Below, piece after piece: positions 43,976 to 56,600 of a DNA stretch of 64,000 nucleotides. This DNA comes from Polytrichum commune (Eukaryota > Streptophyta > Polytrichopsida > Polytrichales > Polytrichaceae), in NCBI GenBank assembly GCA_950295325.1, contig OX485805.1:7316501-7380500 (forward strand), written 5' to 3'. Position 1 is the stretch's first letter; every line of letters starts with the position of its first letter. The notes beneath the pieces were generated by a model that ran no database searches, had not been told where the DNA came from, and worked only from the letters and a program-made list of their open reading frames with translations. A program made the position numbers and the translations under genes.

Positions 43976-46900
43976 CTGAGAGTCCCCTCATCTCCCTCGT
44001 CCCTGCCTCTACCTTCCCGTTTGCACCCCAGCCGAATGCTTATCCATAAACCCCCCAAGCCCTTAGACTAACAGGAGAAGGTCCTAATTCGGACGCTTAA
44101 ACCCTAAACCCCCTTCCCTCTACCTAACCTTCCCACATGTAATTTACTCATTAATTCACTAGTTCCACTAATCCCTCACACTCACACCCACACACAAGCC
44201 TAAGCTTAAAACATAATCTCACACCACACTTCACTTTTTTTATATTGTAAACACTGAAAATCAAATAAGACTCAATTCCCAATAAACTCCTAAGGGTTAG
44301 ACAACACATGTGGGCACCATTTTGGGCTCACATTCGGTTACCCTATTTTTTGGACACTTATATTTCAGTGGAATGTGATTTGGTGTAGTTCCAAGAACAC
44401 ATATCAAAAAGACGTGTTTGTAGCAGAGATTAGATTGCATGTTGTAAATATGATACTCATTCTAGACTCATATAGTCATTTTAACTAGGGGAACCTAAAT
44501 GACCATAGAAATATGCACGAGAATGTTAGCTTTGTGAATAATATATTCATATGAGCTCTAAAAGTTAAGAGAAAGTGGCTACAACATCGAATGGATATGT
44601 TAACCAACCCGTACTACTTGTGTGTTTCATATCTTAGGAGAAGTGGGCTACACGCAAAGATCAACCATTTAACACCTCTCTACTTTTACAACATCTTCGG
44701 TCTTGTGATTGTGTGCAAAGCAGAACCTACATTTTGTGTTTGCTAGGTGGCGGCTTTTTGCATCATTTATTGGCGAAGTGTGAGTAGCCAATAGGTCATA
44801 ACCCATATAAGGTAGAGGGTGCTAAAACCAACACCCCACCCAAAACCTATAAACTTATAAACGCCTCCTAATCGCCAACACTCTACTACCTTGAACCACT
44901 CCCCATGGTGTAGGATTGTCCGGGCCCATGGAGTGATGGACTCATGTACCTCCATGTAGAATAGGTAACGGGTCTCATTGTATCTCAGGTAGGTAACGGG
45001 TCTCATTGCCTTTGCGAATAGGTTCGACCCTTTATCCATCCACTTACCTTGGGTGAAAATTAGATAACAAAATGTACAACTTTGTTCATTAATCCGTATA
45101 AAAACTACGATATAAGTTATAGTAGTTACTAAGTTTTGTTACTATGGTAATAATTATTCACATAGTGTGGAATGTTGATAAATTAACATGGGGCAACCTA
45201 ATTGCACGTATCAATTTAGGTAACCTTTATAGTTGAGGCTTGTAATGAACTTCTCAAACACTACATTGATTATCCCAATTAAATGCATGTTATTGTTCAC
45301 AGTCAATAGGATCTTACTCAAGACTTCATTTTTTCCTTAGGAAAATTCAACAGGTTGTTCGGACATTATAGAACATAAATGACTTTACTTGGAAGAATAT
45401 TACATTCTCATTGAACAATTGTAGCGATGTGTAACTCCGAATAGTAACACATACTAATTTCGCCGGGGGGGGGGGAATAGTGTGGTGGAGGTGGGGTTAG
45501 AAGTGCAACATGACTAATTTTTTTGAACAAATAAATAATTTTAATTATTGTGCGTAAGCTCACTAGTAGGTGCGGTTGCATGTCATTATAGCTCTTGGAT
45601 CGTTTAGCACCAACAACCAACCAATTTTTTTTAATATTATATATATATATATATCAAGAGTGGTGTCATTTTCATGACATTGTCCATAAACACACCCTAC
45701 GCAATCGTGCACCATGACTATGTACAAGATGATGTCATTTGAAAGTGTCTTGCGGACCCCCCCCCCCCTTCCTTCCTACTAGTGCATGCACAATGGATAC
45801 ATGATCCAATGTTAAGGCCCGGTCAGTAATTAGCGTAACGAGAAAGTCTTGTTTCTTGGGTTTTCTTATATACATCTTGAATTTCGTTCTCATGATATTA
45901 TTTAGCTGCAAATTTGTTTCATTCTATATTTAGATTATGATTTTATTGTACCTTCATGGGAAAAAAATATAAAGTATGAAGAAATTTATACCGGTATGAA
46001 TGACGAAATGTGCAGGTTTGAATAGTAAGATTATTGTGAATAATGTTGGCATTTTAAGTGATATTTTTTTATTAATAATGTTTACATGGAATAATATTGG
46101 GATGAATAGTATTTCCTACGAATATTCCTAGGGTGAACAATAATTCTTGCGCATTGTGTTGGGAGTACAACTCCACCCAAATTTCCATGTTTAGTATGAA
46201 TGTATGAATATTTTATGAATATTCCAATTTGTTCAAGGGCCACAAAATATAATAATTGACATATTCCACCATCATGGAACCGACCCACATGGTTGAATTA
46301 TGTTAGGCTTGCCAAACATTCACCGAATACAAAATCTTTAAAATAGAAATATCCTTGGGAGAGGCAGTTCTTCTTGTATATTTGTATGTAACCGCAATCG
46401 GATTTCATCTAATAATTATTCCAAATGAGTGTAAACACCAAAAACTCCTTACAAAATAGTCCATTAGAGGAGTGGCCATGAAGGATTGTTGGTGAACTAG
46501 TTATTTCCACAGGAGTAAACAAAGTTATTTGGGAAGAAATGTGGTTTGGAGACTGTCGTACAATTTTTATGGTTTAGTCTAAGTAAATTAGAAGTAGATG
46601 TGAATAGGGGAGAATATTAGCCTGTTAAAATTGAACTGAATTGTGGAAACGAGGCTATTATCTCGAGATTCAAGGAATCGGTGATTCAAAGGGCCATAGT
46701 GTGATATAGAGGGGTGTAGCTTCCGAGTTCTCTTCTAAATAGACTTGAGGAAAGTATATAGACTAGCAGTACTATTGTTTTGATTATAAAGCTATCTGGC
46801 CATAGAGCCATTATTTGATTTTCTTGAGTGATCCTTTCTCTTCAATTATCTTTTGGATTTGTTTTGCAATTGGGAGTGGCCATTGTTTGTATGCAGTGTA

Positions 46901-47062
46901 TCGAAAGTGGCCGAATTGAAAGGTTATAGGCTGGTAGTTGGTGGATTCATTGCCGAACCATGCAGGAGATTGAGAAGTCAGTTTAGGATTGATTCCTGAG
47001 TTTGTTACCCCTGTGTCTTTGGAAAGATCCTCATTGAGTATTCCCTCTTGTGAATAGATTGG

Positions 47063-47117
<55 letters not shown>

Positions 47118-47767
47118 CACCATAGCCTGAAGTAGAAGAATGTTAATGGAATTGTAAGTGTCAACTCAGTTAGAGAGATTGTGCTGATTCGAGTGTAGTA
47201 TCCGAGTATAATTAGGGGAGGAATTTACTTCTGAGATTGTCAATTCTCTCTTCTGCCTATTCCCATTCAAATGGATAGCCTGGGAATGAAATATATGACA
47301 AATTGTCTGTGAACAGAGAGGATAATAATTTAGTCCATCGACTGGAAAATGATCAAGGCATTGTCTACAGAATGCTGTGAGTGCAAGAAAGAAGGGGCTA
47401 TGGACTAAGCTAACCAGTTACAAAGGATTCAACGCCAGCCGACAATCCAGTCCAAGGTGACCTTTGGTAACTTTTCAGAGTGTTGAAGGGACAAGTAAAA
47501 AGTCCATTGCCTACAAGGAGGTCTGGAGCCAGGGCTGAAGCTGTCGAATGCCATTGCCTGGATTCCTTGCTCGATTCCTTGGCAGGTGCAAAGACACTAC
47601 AGAGTATAGTGAAGGCATGATTTGAGATTAATCATATAAGTAAGTGCCATTAAATGATGAACTTGATATCTCCATAAGCTTATGGAAATTACTTAAGTGG
47701 AAAAATGAATTACATTGGAATATTGTTAAAGCAATTATGTGAACTAGTAGTATATCATAGCATGTTG
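43976..47767. other. Repeat-derived non-coding stretch
   Basis: No gene is supported. Positions about 44195-44340 (AAGCCTAAGCTTAAAACATA ... CCATTTTGGGCTCA) are an inverted, diverged copy of about 49465-49580, so both are members of one repeat family. Dinucleotide AT runs occur at about 45637-45653 and 47066-47110. The sequence around 46600-47050 has the look of an old LTR but could not be delimited. Confidence 0.4.
47066..47110. repeat. (AT)n microsatellite
   Basis: About 22 uninterrupted AT dinucleotides. Confidence 0.9.
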
Positions 47768-48276
47768 TGTTAGGACAGAAGACAAGTCAACTGTCGGACT
47801 GCCAAATTAAAAGAGGATTATTAATCAATGAATACAAAGCAACCTTGGAAGGATACTTGTACAGACCATTTCAATTTACATAAAAAAAATGATTAATGAA
47901 AAAAAAACTATGGGTTTCTCCAGAGGGCCCTTGCCTCTGGAATTAGACTAAAATGTGGTACTTTGTACATGACAATTGACTACAGCTGTGCCTATGCTTG
48001 TGCACCGCATTGTTGTCCAATTAAAATGAACCCACTGTCAGATTATTGTCTAGGGATTTAAAGTGAGGTGAGTGACTGTCACCATAGCATGTACTGATGT
48101 CAAGAGATTTATAAACTCATATTCAAATGTACACTTCAAACCGGAAACAAAGTATAATAACCCGGTAATTTCCCTAAACAATTTTATTTGAAACACCTAG
48201 ATATCACAACAATCACCTTTTAAGTCTTCCCTGAGTGTTTCCCTGGGTTTTATTTGTAACCAAAAACTAAACTACA
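47768..48276 (+). repeat. LTR-like arm, plus orientation
   Basis: The arm ends ...AACTACA at 48276, four bases before a primer-site-like sequence. Its content (for example TGCCTATGCTTGTGCACCGC, CCTTTTAAGTCTTCC, GTAACCAAAAACTAAACTACA) recurs in reverse orientation at 48579-49095. The left boundary is approximate. Confidence 0.6.
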
Positions 48277-48279
48277 TTT

Positions 48280-48297
48280 TGGCGCCGCTGCCGGGGA
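48280..48297 (+). other. Retrotransposon primer-binding-site-like sequence
   Basis: TGGCGCCGCTGCCGGGGA differs at one base from TGGCGCCGTTGCCGGGGA, the sequence found just inside the 5' LTR of Athila/Tat-type plant gypsy elements. It follows the end of the plus-oriented LTR-like arm, supporting the LTR reading. Confidence 0.7.
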
Positions 48298-48578
48298 AGG
48301 CTTCGGTCAATTGAAGTCTAAGCAAATAGATGTGTTAGGAAACATGAATAGGCCTGGATTTTGAATAATGAATTTAAATTAATCTTTCAGGGGATTCGAC
48401 AAAGCAAAGAAATAAGTTGTCAACTATTTTTAAAGCTTTGATATCAACCTGGAATAATAATTTAAAATTACCATTATCGAAATACTTAAATGCCTAGAGT
48501 CAAAATCAATTGCCCATTTAGATGGACCAACCCAAAGTGTGGAAATTTAGAGGCCACCGGGATTCTTTAAATCAGTCC

Positions 48579-49095
48579 TGTAGTTAGTTTTTTGGTTACA
48601 AACAAACCCAGGGAAACAATCAAGGAAGACTTAAAAGGTGACTTGTATATCGTCTAGGTGTCTTAGATAAGGTTTATTAGGGAAAACACAAGTTTATATC
48701 ACTTCACTTTGGATTATGACTGACAATTGGTTTATGGGTAAGGGATAAAAACTCTAAAAACCACTCCACGTCAGTACATGCAAATGTGACAGTCTCTCGT
48801 CTTACTCTAATTTCCCAGGCAATTGTCTGGCAGTGAGTTCATTTTAATTGGACCAAGTGCGGTGCACAAGCATAGGCACAAGCATAGTCAATAATCTTGC
48901 AATAGTATCCCATTTTTGTCTCTTTACCGAAGTCAAGGGCACTTCGGAGTAGTCCATAATCTTTCATTGATTAAACCCATTTAGTGTAACTTGAAAAGGT
49001 CAGTGCGGTAATCCTTTCAGGATAGTCAATCTTCTTTAATTAGATTCCATCTTAATTAAACAGTCCGACAATCGTCTTTTACTTGACTTGAATCA
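48579..49095 (-). repeat. LTR-like arm, minus orientation (inverted partner of 47768-48276)
   Basis: Begins TGTAGTTAGTTTTTTGGTTA, the complement of the end of the left arm. It then carries the complements of the other shared phrases in the same order, through GCGGTGCACAAGCATAGGCA to CAGTCCGACAATCGT. The two arms are clearly diverged. About 300 bp separate them. Right boundary approximate. Confidence 0.6.
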
Positions 49096-50610
49096 AAGTA
49101 ATTATGCGCTCTTTCATTGCAACAATAGGTCATCACCACGTATGCGCGTTAACATATCCTCACGTCACTCATCAATCCATTTCGTTCATTTAAGATTCCA
49201 ATTTCACATCCTTGAATATCAAACGGTTAATTCAACAATTCATTTCCTCATTCGCAAATTATGTTTAAACCATTCAATTATTAAAGAGGATTAAACTTCA
49301 AGTTACCCTTAATTCCCTTAAGGTTTTAAGTCACAAGCAAAACTTACCGGTGTCACAATCGGTACGTCCTTTTGTTTTCTCCTTCACCGGTTAACCTTCC
49401 GAAGTCAATGGTCTTGACCCATTGTCTCTTCATGTTCCATCAAGAGTTGGTATGAGCCCAAAATGGTTGCTCATATTTGTTTTATGTTTAAAACTTACTT
49501 GAAGTTGCAATTGACGTCGTTATTGAAACAACAAAAAGTATTAAAAAGAGTGAGGCTTGGTGTGGAGTTATGTTTTAGGCCTTAGGCTTAGGTGGGGTGG
49601 TTAATTAAAGGATTAGTGGCATTAGGGGGTTGGGTGAATTAAGTTGATAGTATGTGTGTTAAGTAAGGGGAAGGGCCTTGGGTTTAAGTGTTTGAATTGG
49701 GACCTATCTTGTTGGTTTAAGGGGTGAGGGTTTAGTGGATAGGATGAGGTCCTATTATGTAGGAGAGGGGTAAGGGGTTAAGCCCTCTTGGGTTTTTGTG
49801 TGTGGCTTTCTTTTAGTTGAGCGGGAGGGGGAGCTCAAGGAGCTCGGAGAGCTACCGGGTTGAGGCTTAAGCTCGGGAGTTACTGGTTCGAAGATTGAGC
49901 CGATTTGAGCTACTGGTTGGGCTTAAGCTCGGGAGTTGCTGGTTCGAAGATTGAGCCGATTTCAGCTACTGGTTGGGCTTAAGCTCGGGAGTGTTGGTTC
50001 GAAGATTGAGCCAATTTGAGCTACTGGTTGGGCCTAAGCTCGGGAGTGCTGGGTCGAAGATTGAGCCTGATTTGAGCTACTCGTTGGGTTTAAGCTTGGG
50101 AGTGCTGGTTCGAAGATTGAGCCTGGGAAAAGCTATTTAGTGAGCAGTGAGCGGTGAGCGGTGAGCGGTAAGTTTTCTAGAATATTGAAATTTTGTCAGG
50201 CGAAACATGCCCTATGACCGTGGTGTAGAGCCAACTTTTGAAATATTTACCAAATTTATTGACAAAAAGATCCTATATCCATGGTGGAGGGAAAGGGTTA
50301 AGGGTTTAGGGTTTAACGGTTATGGACAGAATTGTAACATGTTAACATAAATTATCTATATGTACTCAATGTATGTTAGAATGCGAATAAACAAATAAAT
50401 TGCTCTCGAAAAGGAAAAACTCATAAATGGGAGCATATGCGGCATTGAGAAATGAATGGTAGTCAGTATAATGAGATTGAGTAAAATCATTTAACATAGT
50501 ATGTAAAAGTTTCGTCGTACTGATTAGAGGTACTGGACCACACTGTCAAATGAACCAATAAACCAATAAACGAAACCAATCAGTAGAGGATGCCGTGACC
50601 GTTGAATAAC
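49096..50610. other. Repeat-derived non-coding stretch with 56-bp tandem repeats
   Basis: No gene is supported. Between about 49865 and 50130 five copies of a 55-56 bp unit (AAGCTCGGGAGTT.CTGGTTCGAAGATTGAGCC) are arranged in tandem, followed by AGCGGTG heptamers at about 50147-50170. Positions 49465-49580 are the inverted partner of 44195-44340. Confidence 0.5.
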
Positions 50611-53600
50611 TCAGCTCCCATCCGAAGAGTCTTCACGATCAGACTCTAGAGCTTCAATATCACAGAATTCTATACAACTACCTGGATAAGATTTAGGAAT
50701 AACAATACGATAAGATCCACTAGCTAGTTCAATTGCAGTGTCATTTGCGTAGGAAGGGAGAGCCCAAGTCTTTGGAGGACTTGGATAAAACGTAGGGTCA
50801 CAGAAGAAAGGGCAGTGACTAGAATAGCTCATTGGTCCATATCTGCAAATTCCAAAAGTATCATATTTAGGTTTCGATATTAGATACAATGACGCTCAAA
50901 AGTAAAACAAATGTATGAGAAAATGTTCAACAAACTCACTTACTGAATCGAGACTTCTTCACAATTCTCGGGACCACAAGTACATCGCCATTCGGGTCCT
51001 CACTAGTTGTCGTTGCTCCAGAAGTGGCCTCAGGAGCAACACTTGAACGAATCAAGGATTTAAGTAAGGCATGGAAAATGGCCTCATCAGCCTCTAATGC
51101 AACGATGTGACGCTCGACGTTGCGGGACGCATGGATGGAAGATCCTACAAAAAAAAAATGACAATAAAATTAGTGTGATTTCTCTGGAACTAAAAACAAA
51201 TAGTTAAAGATGTGATATGGAAGATTGAATTAACATACCCGTAGCAGCAGTGCAGTCTAAAACAACATCCCCAGGAAAGGTAGAACTCTGAATTAACATT
51301 TGCATTAAAAGAGTAGACTTCTCTCTTGGACCTCGCCACGGCGTGGGTCCATTCATGAGCTGATCCTCACGAGAGACGAGGTTCTGTAGAATATCATCTC
51401 TTGATACATTTACCCCGTGTCGGTCAAGAGCGGGGACAGGCTGAAATGAGAATTTGGAAGCAGGCTTGCCATGCATAGTCCTCACCACCAATGTAATCCC
51501 GAAACGCATAGTCTGCCATGGTCCAAAATTATTGAGTTCAATATACAGAACAAAGCAGTTCAGAACTCCACATCAACCAATGAGATTCCAAGACCTATGG
51601 ACTGAGTTATATACCAGCCATTGCAAGCAACACTTGTCAACTGAGAACAATGAACCAAAAATATGAGAAAATCATTATGTAGCATTCGTGTCAAACAATG
51701 TTTAAAAAATGTTTAAAAATAAAGAGTAATTAAATTAGAGAATTAACTTACAGTGACACTCTAGTTAATCGGGGACGTCAGATGAAGGCGGTTCATTCCC
51801 CACCAATCCTTCCGAACTTGAAAACCGAAACACTCACAATATCCAAGAATCATGGCTTTTGTAGTCATTCGAAAAGGGTGAAATAAAATGATTGCCCTGT
51901 CATCATGCAAATGGTTATCTGCAAAATCAAAGATTGGCTGAAGCCACTCGTGAGTTTCTTGATTCCAGGTAGGAATCGACGTTGGTGGGTTGGAGATCCC
52001 TGGAACGGGCAAGCCCTCTGGGATATCAGCTAGTATCAAGTCCACACAGGGTTGGACACCAGTAGTCCCCTTGTAGAATCGAGCTTTGCTTTTGGAATGC
52101 TGCTAGGTAAACAAACACACCCAGAAATTAGTACATCTACACCAAATTAACGGCTTTCAAATGGCTAAACAGACGTACATCAAAATTACCTGAACTGGTA
52201 CCTAAAAATAATTAGAGCCGAATTTAATATAGTACACTTGGAAGTTGAACAAATGATGACAATAGTGAAGTAAATTCATATCGATGCTAAGTAATAGAGA
52301 AAAAATGTATTGTCTATTCAGCTTTAACAAGAATTAGCCAGCATAAACGAACAGAACAACTCCGAATATGGCTATGAATACGTATAATTGTTCTCACTTT
52401 GTATACTATGAAAATTGAAAACGTTACTATTGGCATAACAGGTAAAAGCAAAAATACCTTAATCACGAAGCTTTTTAAGTCCTTGTAATAAGAGGTGTAG
52501 TCATCTGAGCTACCGCCAAGGACTTCCTTCATGGAGGCATTGAGAATGAGCTCGTCAATGTGGCTTTCGTTCTCCTCTCCCAAATTAAAAACAGGACTCA
52601 ACTGGTTGTATGAGGAATCCCATTTTGTACCTCGGGAAAAAGTAGGAGCTTGAGATCTAGAATCATTAGTCGGGCTTGGAGAAACAAGACTTTTATCTTC
52701 TGGCTCAGAATGGGGGTTCATCTTCTTTTTCCCCTTCATGTTAGTCTTCTCCAATGACTTCTGGAGTTTTTCCATCTCTTTCTGTGCCGCTTTCTCCTCT
52801 GCTTCCTTTACTCTAAGAGCCGTCTTCCTATCCTCTTCAAGACGTTGCGAGAGGGCCTTTGCCCTCTCATGCTCGTCTTCTATGCCCTGTAACTCAACCA
52901 TCTCAACACTAGATTCTCCAACTGCCTCCCTTGACTTCCTAAGTTCAGTTTCAAAGGAAGGAGTGAAACTAGGAGCACAGTCAAGGTACCAACCACCTCC
53001 TGTAAGATGTGAGGTGGACCACGTACGCTGTTGATTTGCTGAGAATATGCATGTTGAGTTAGACCTATCAAGCCATGCAGAGAGAAATATGGGGAGATCT
53101 TCTTTTGTTATTGCTCCTTTTGCAAGGAGTTCGTACTTGAAATACCTGCGGGTAAGACACAACCCATCATTATAAACCTTGCAATCGAAATAGCTGTCAT
53201 ATGTAAAAACAAAACACTATGCCAAATATAAGAACTCTAGTAGGTAAAGGAGAGAAAGAGTACTCTTCGCACAATTAAGTCAGTCCCGTTAAATCTAACC
53301 TCACATCAGATTACACAAACCTAACCTCATATCTATCCTCACATCAGATTACACATACATAACCTCATATCTAACCTCACATCAGATTACACATACATAA
53401 CCTCATATCTGACCTCACACCAGATTACACATACATAACCTCATATCTGACCTCACATTAGAGTACACATACCTAAGCTCATATCTAACCTCACATCAGA
53501 TTACACATACCTAACCTCATATCTAACCTCACATCAGATTACACATACATAACCTCATACATAACTTCATATCTAACCTCACATCAGATAACACATATAT

Positions 53601-56600
53601 AACCTCTTATCTAACCTCACATCAGATTACACATACATAACCTCATATCTAACCTCACATCAAATTACACATAAATACCTCATATCTAACCTCACATCAG
53701 ATTACACATACATAACCTCATATCTAACCTCGCATTAGATTACACATACATAACCTCTTATCTAACCTCACATCAAATTACACATACATAACCTCATATC
53801 CAACATCACATCAGATTACACATACATAACCTCATATCTGACCTCACATCGGATTACACATACATAACGTCATATCTGACCTCATATCAGAATACACTTT
53901 TTACACACAAATCTATTCCAAAAAGACTGTCTCGGTCCCGAGACACTCATACTCAGAACTAGAAAACAATTTCAGACCTATCTATCCTCACATCATATTA
54001 CACATACATAACCTCATATCTAACCTCACATAATATTACACATACATACCTCATATCTAACCTCACATCAGATTACACATACATACCTCATATCTAACCT
54101 CACATCAGATTACACATACATAACTTCATATCTAACCTCACATCAGATTGCACATACATAACCTCATATCTGACCTCACATTAGAGTACACATACATAAC
54201 CTCATATCTAACCTCACATCAGATTACACATACATAACCTCATATCTAACCTCACATCAGATTACACATACATAACCTCATACATAACCTCATATCTAAC
54301 CTCACATCATATAACACATATATAACCTCTTATCTAACCTCACATCAGATTACACATACATAACCTCATATCTAACCTCACATCAGATTACACATACATA
54401 ACCTCATATCTAACCTCACATCAGATTACACATACATAACCTCATACATAACCTCATATCTAACCTCACATCATATAACACATATATAACCTCTTATCTA
54501 ACCTCACATCAGATTACACATACATAACCTCATATCTAACCTCACATCAGATTACACATACATACCTCATATCTAACCTCACATCAGATTACACATACAT
54601 AACCTCATATCTAACCTCACATTAGATTACACATACATAACCTCTTATCTAACCTCACATCAAATTACACATACATAACCTCATATCCAACATCACATCA
54701 GATTACACATACATAACCTCATATCTGACCTCACATCGGATTACACATACATAACGTCATATTTGACCTCATATCAGAATACGCTTTTTACACACAAATC
54801 TATTCCAAAAAGACTGTCTCGGTCCCGAGACACTCATACTCAGAACTAGAAAATAATTTCAGACCTATCTATCCTCACATCATATTACACATACATAACC
54901 TCATATCTAACCTCACATCATATTACACATACATACCTCATATCTAACCTCACATCATATTACACATACATACCTCATATCTAACCTCACATCAGATTAC
55001 ACATACATAACTTCATATCTAACCTCACATCAGATTGCACATACATAACCTCTTATCTAACCTCACATCAGATTACACATACATAACCTCATACATAACC
55101 TCATATCTAACCTCACATCATATTACACATACATAACCTCATATCTGACCTCATATCAGATTACACTTTTTACACACAAATCTATTCCAAAAAAATTGTC
55201 TCGGTCCCGAGACAATCATATTCACAACTAGAATCAATTTCAGACCTATATAACCTCACATCAGATTACACATACCTAACCTCATATCTAACCTCAAATC
55301 AGATTACACATACATAAGGTCATATTTGACCTCATATCAGATTACCCTTATAACACACATATCTAACCTCACATCAGATTACACTTATAACACACATACC
55401 TAACCTCATATCATATTACACTTATGAAACACATACCTAACCTTATATCAGATTATGCTTATAACACACATATCTAACATTATATAAAAACTCTTGTAGG
55501 TAAAGGAGAGAACTCACCGAAAAAGTACTCTTCGCACAATCAAGTCAGTCCCGTAAAATCCCACAAATTCGAGAGTTTTGTTAAAAGCCTCCTACCCTCG
55601 GAAGAAGGTTGGAAACGCATTGTCCCATAATTTCATTCTACAATCCTCGATGTATGCAGCCAAGGTCAAGGACTCGCTGGGTATTTCAAAGTTGATAGCT
55701 AGTCTGTCTTGGCGCAAAGTGTCTGCAAAGATAATGGAAGCCTGATCGGATATTTGTAGCAACAGAGTGAGCAAGGCCGAGAACAAGAATCAGAAAAAAC
55801 CGATTCATATATTGAAATAAGCGTGAGCCAAACCAAGAGAAAGACAGAGAGAAAGGCCAACTTAATGTAAGTGATCAAATCAGGTCACACAGAACTAAAG
55901 GGTACATAGGGGGTTATGTACTCACTCCGTCCCAAAAACATGCCTTGGATAGAAATGCTTGCAATTTCTCCTCGTTGGTGGGCTTAGTTGGCAGTTTGCG
56001 GGCCTCACGTGTTGATGCAGATGAATTGAAATATTCCAACCATTTGATTTTAGAAGCGGGTGATGCTTTTGCAGTAGCGATCAACTGCAATTTCTCTAAG
56101 TTGAGCTCGGGTGCAATTGAGTTAAGAGTATAGTGACGCGCAATCTGTGAACCATAGAGCAATATATTGGAATCATGGAGTTTAATGAATTACTTGAATA
56201 ATGAAAAATGGGCCTTAAAGTAGTGGACATACCTCCCGAAGCCATCCATCTGTCAAATATGGGTTTGCCACACAAACTAGTTTTGACATTTTCTTATGAA
56301 GTGCCTCGGCTCTCTTTGAAGCAGCGACCTTCATGGCGGTGTTTTTTCAGCAGCAGACACCTCTCCATCCGTTTGCTCAATAAGTTGACGAACACCCTCA
56401 TTTGCAGTTTGTGCCAGTTCGTGCTGCAAAGGGATTACCATACTTAGTTTGTAATCAAACAACTGCGAAAGTACATAAAGGAACAATAATATACGAACGT
56501 CAATTACAAATACCAAATGTTGCAAGGGATCAGATATAAGAGTAATCACATCATCAAGCATCAACATCAGATCATACCTGGAAGATGAAACTCGTAAATA

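Noticed and set aside
43587..44071. Open frames across the 91-bp repeats, rich in Leu, Ser and Pro
   Set aside because: The period is not a multiple of three and three frames are open in succession, so the peptides are by-products of the repeat.
49865..50130. tRNA-like B box (GGTTCGAAGATTG) repeated five times
   Set aside because: No A box or cloverleaf could be built around it; it is part of a 56-bp minisatellite.
53270..55490. CRISPR-like appearance of regular short repeats
   Set aside because: Units are directly adjacent with no unique spacers, and the DNA is eukaryotic. This is a satellite.
1704..55594. Variant genetic code with TAA/TAG read as Gln, suggested by in-frame TAR codons in several genes
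   Set aside because: The kinase-NB-ARC-LRR gene also has in-frame TGA and frameshifts, and the pol (over 1,040 codons) and hAT (755 codons) frames contain no TAR while using CAA/CAG for Gln. Decay by C-to-T change is simpler.
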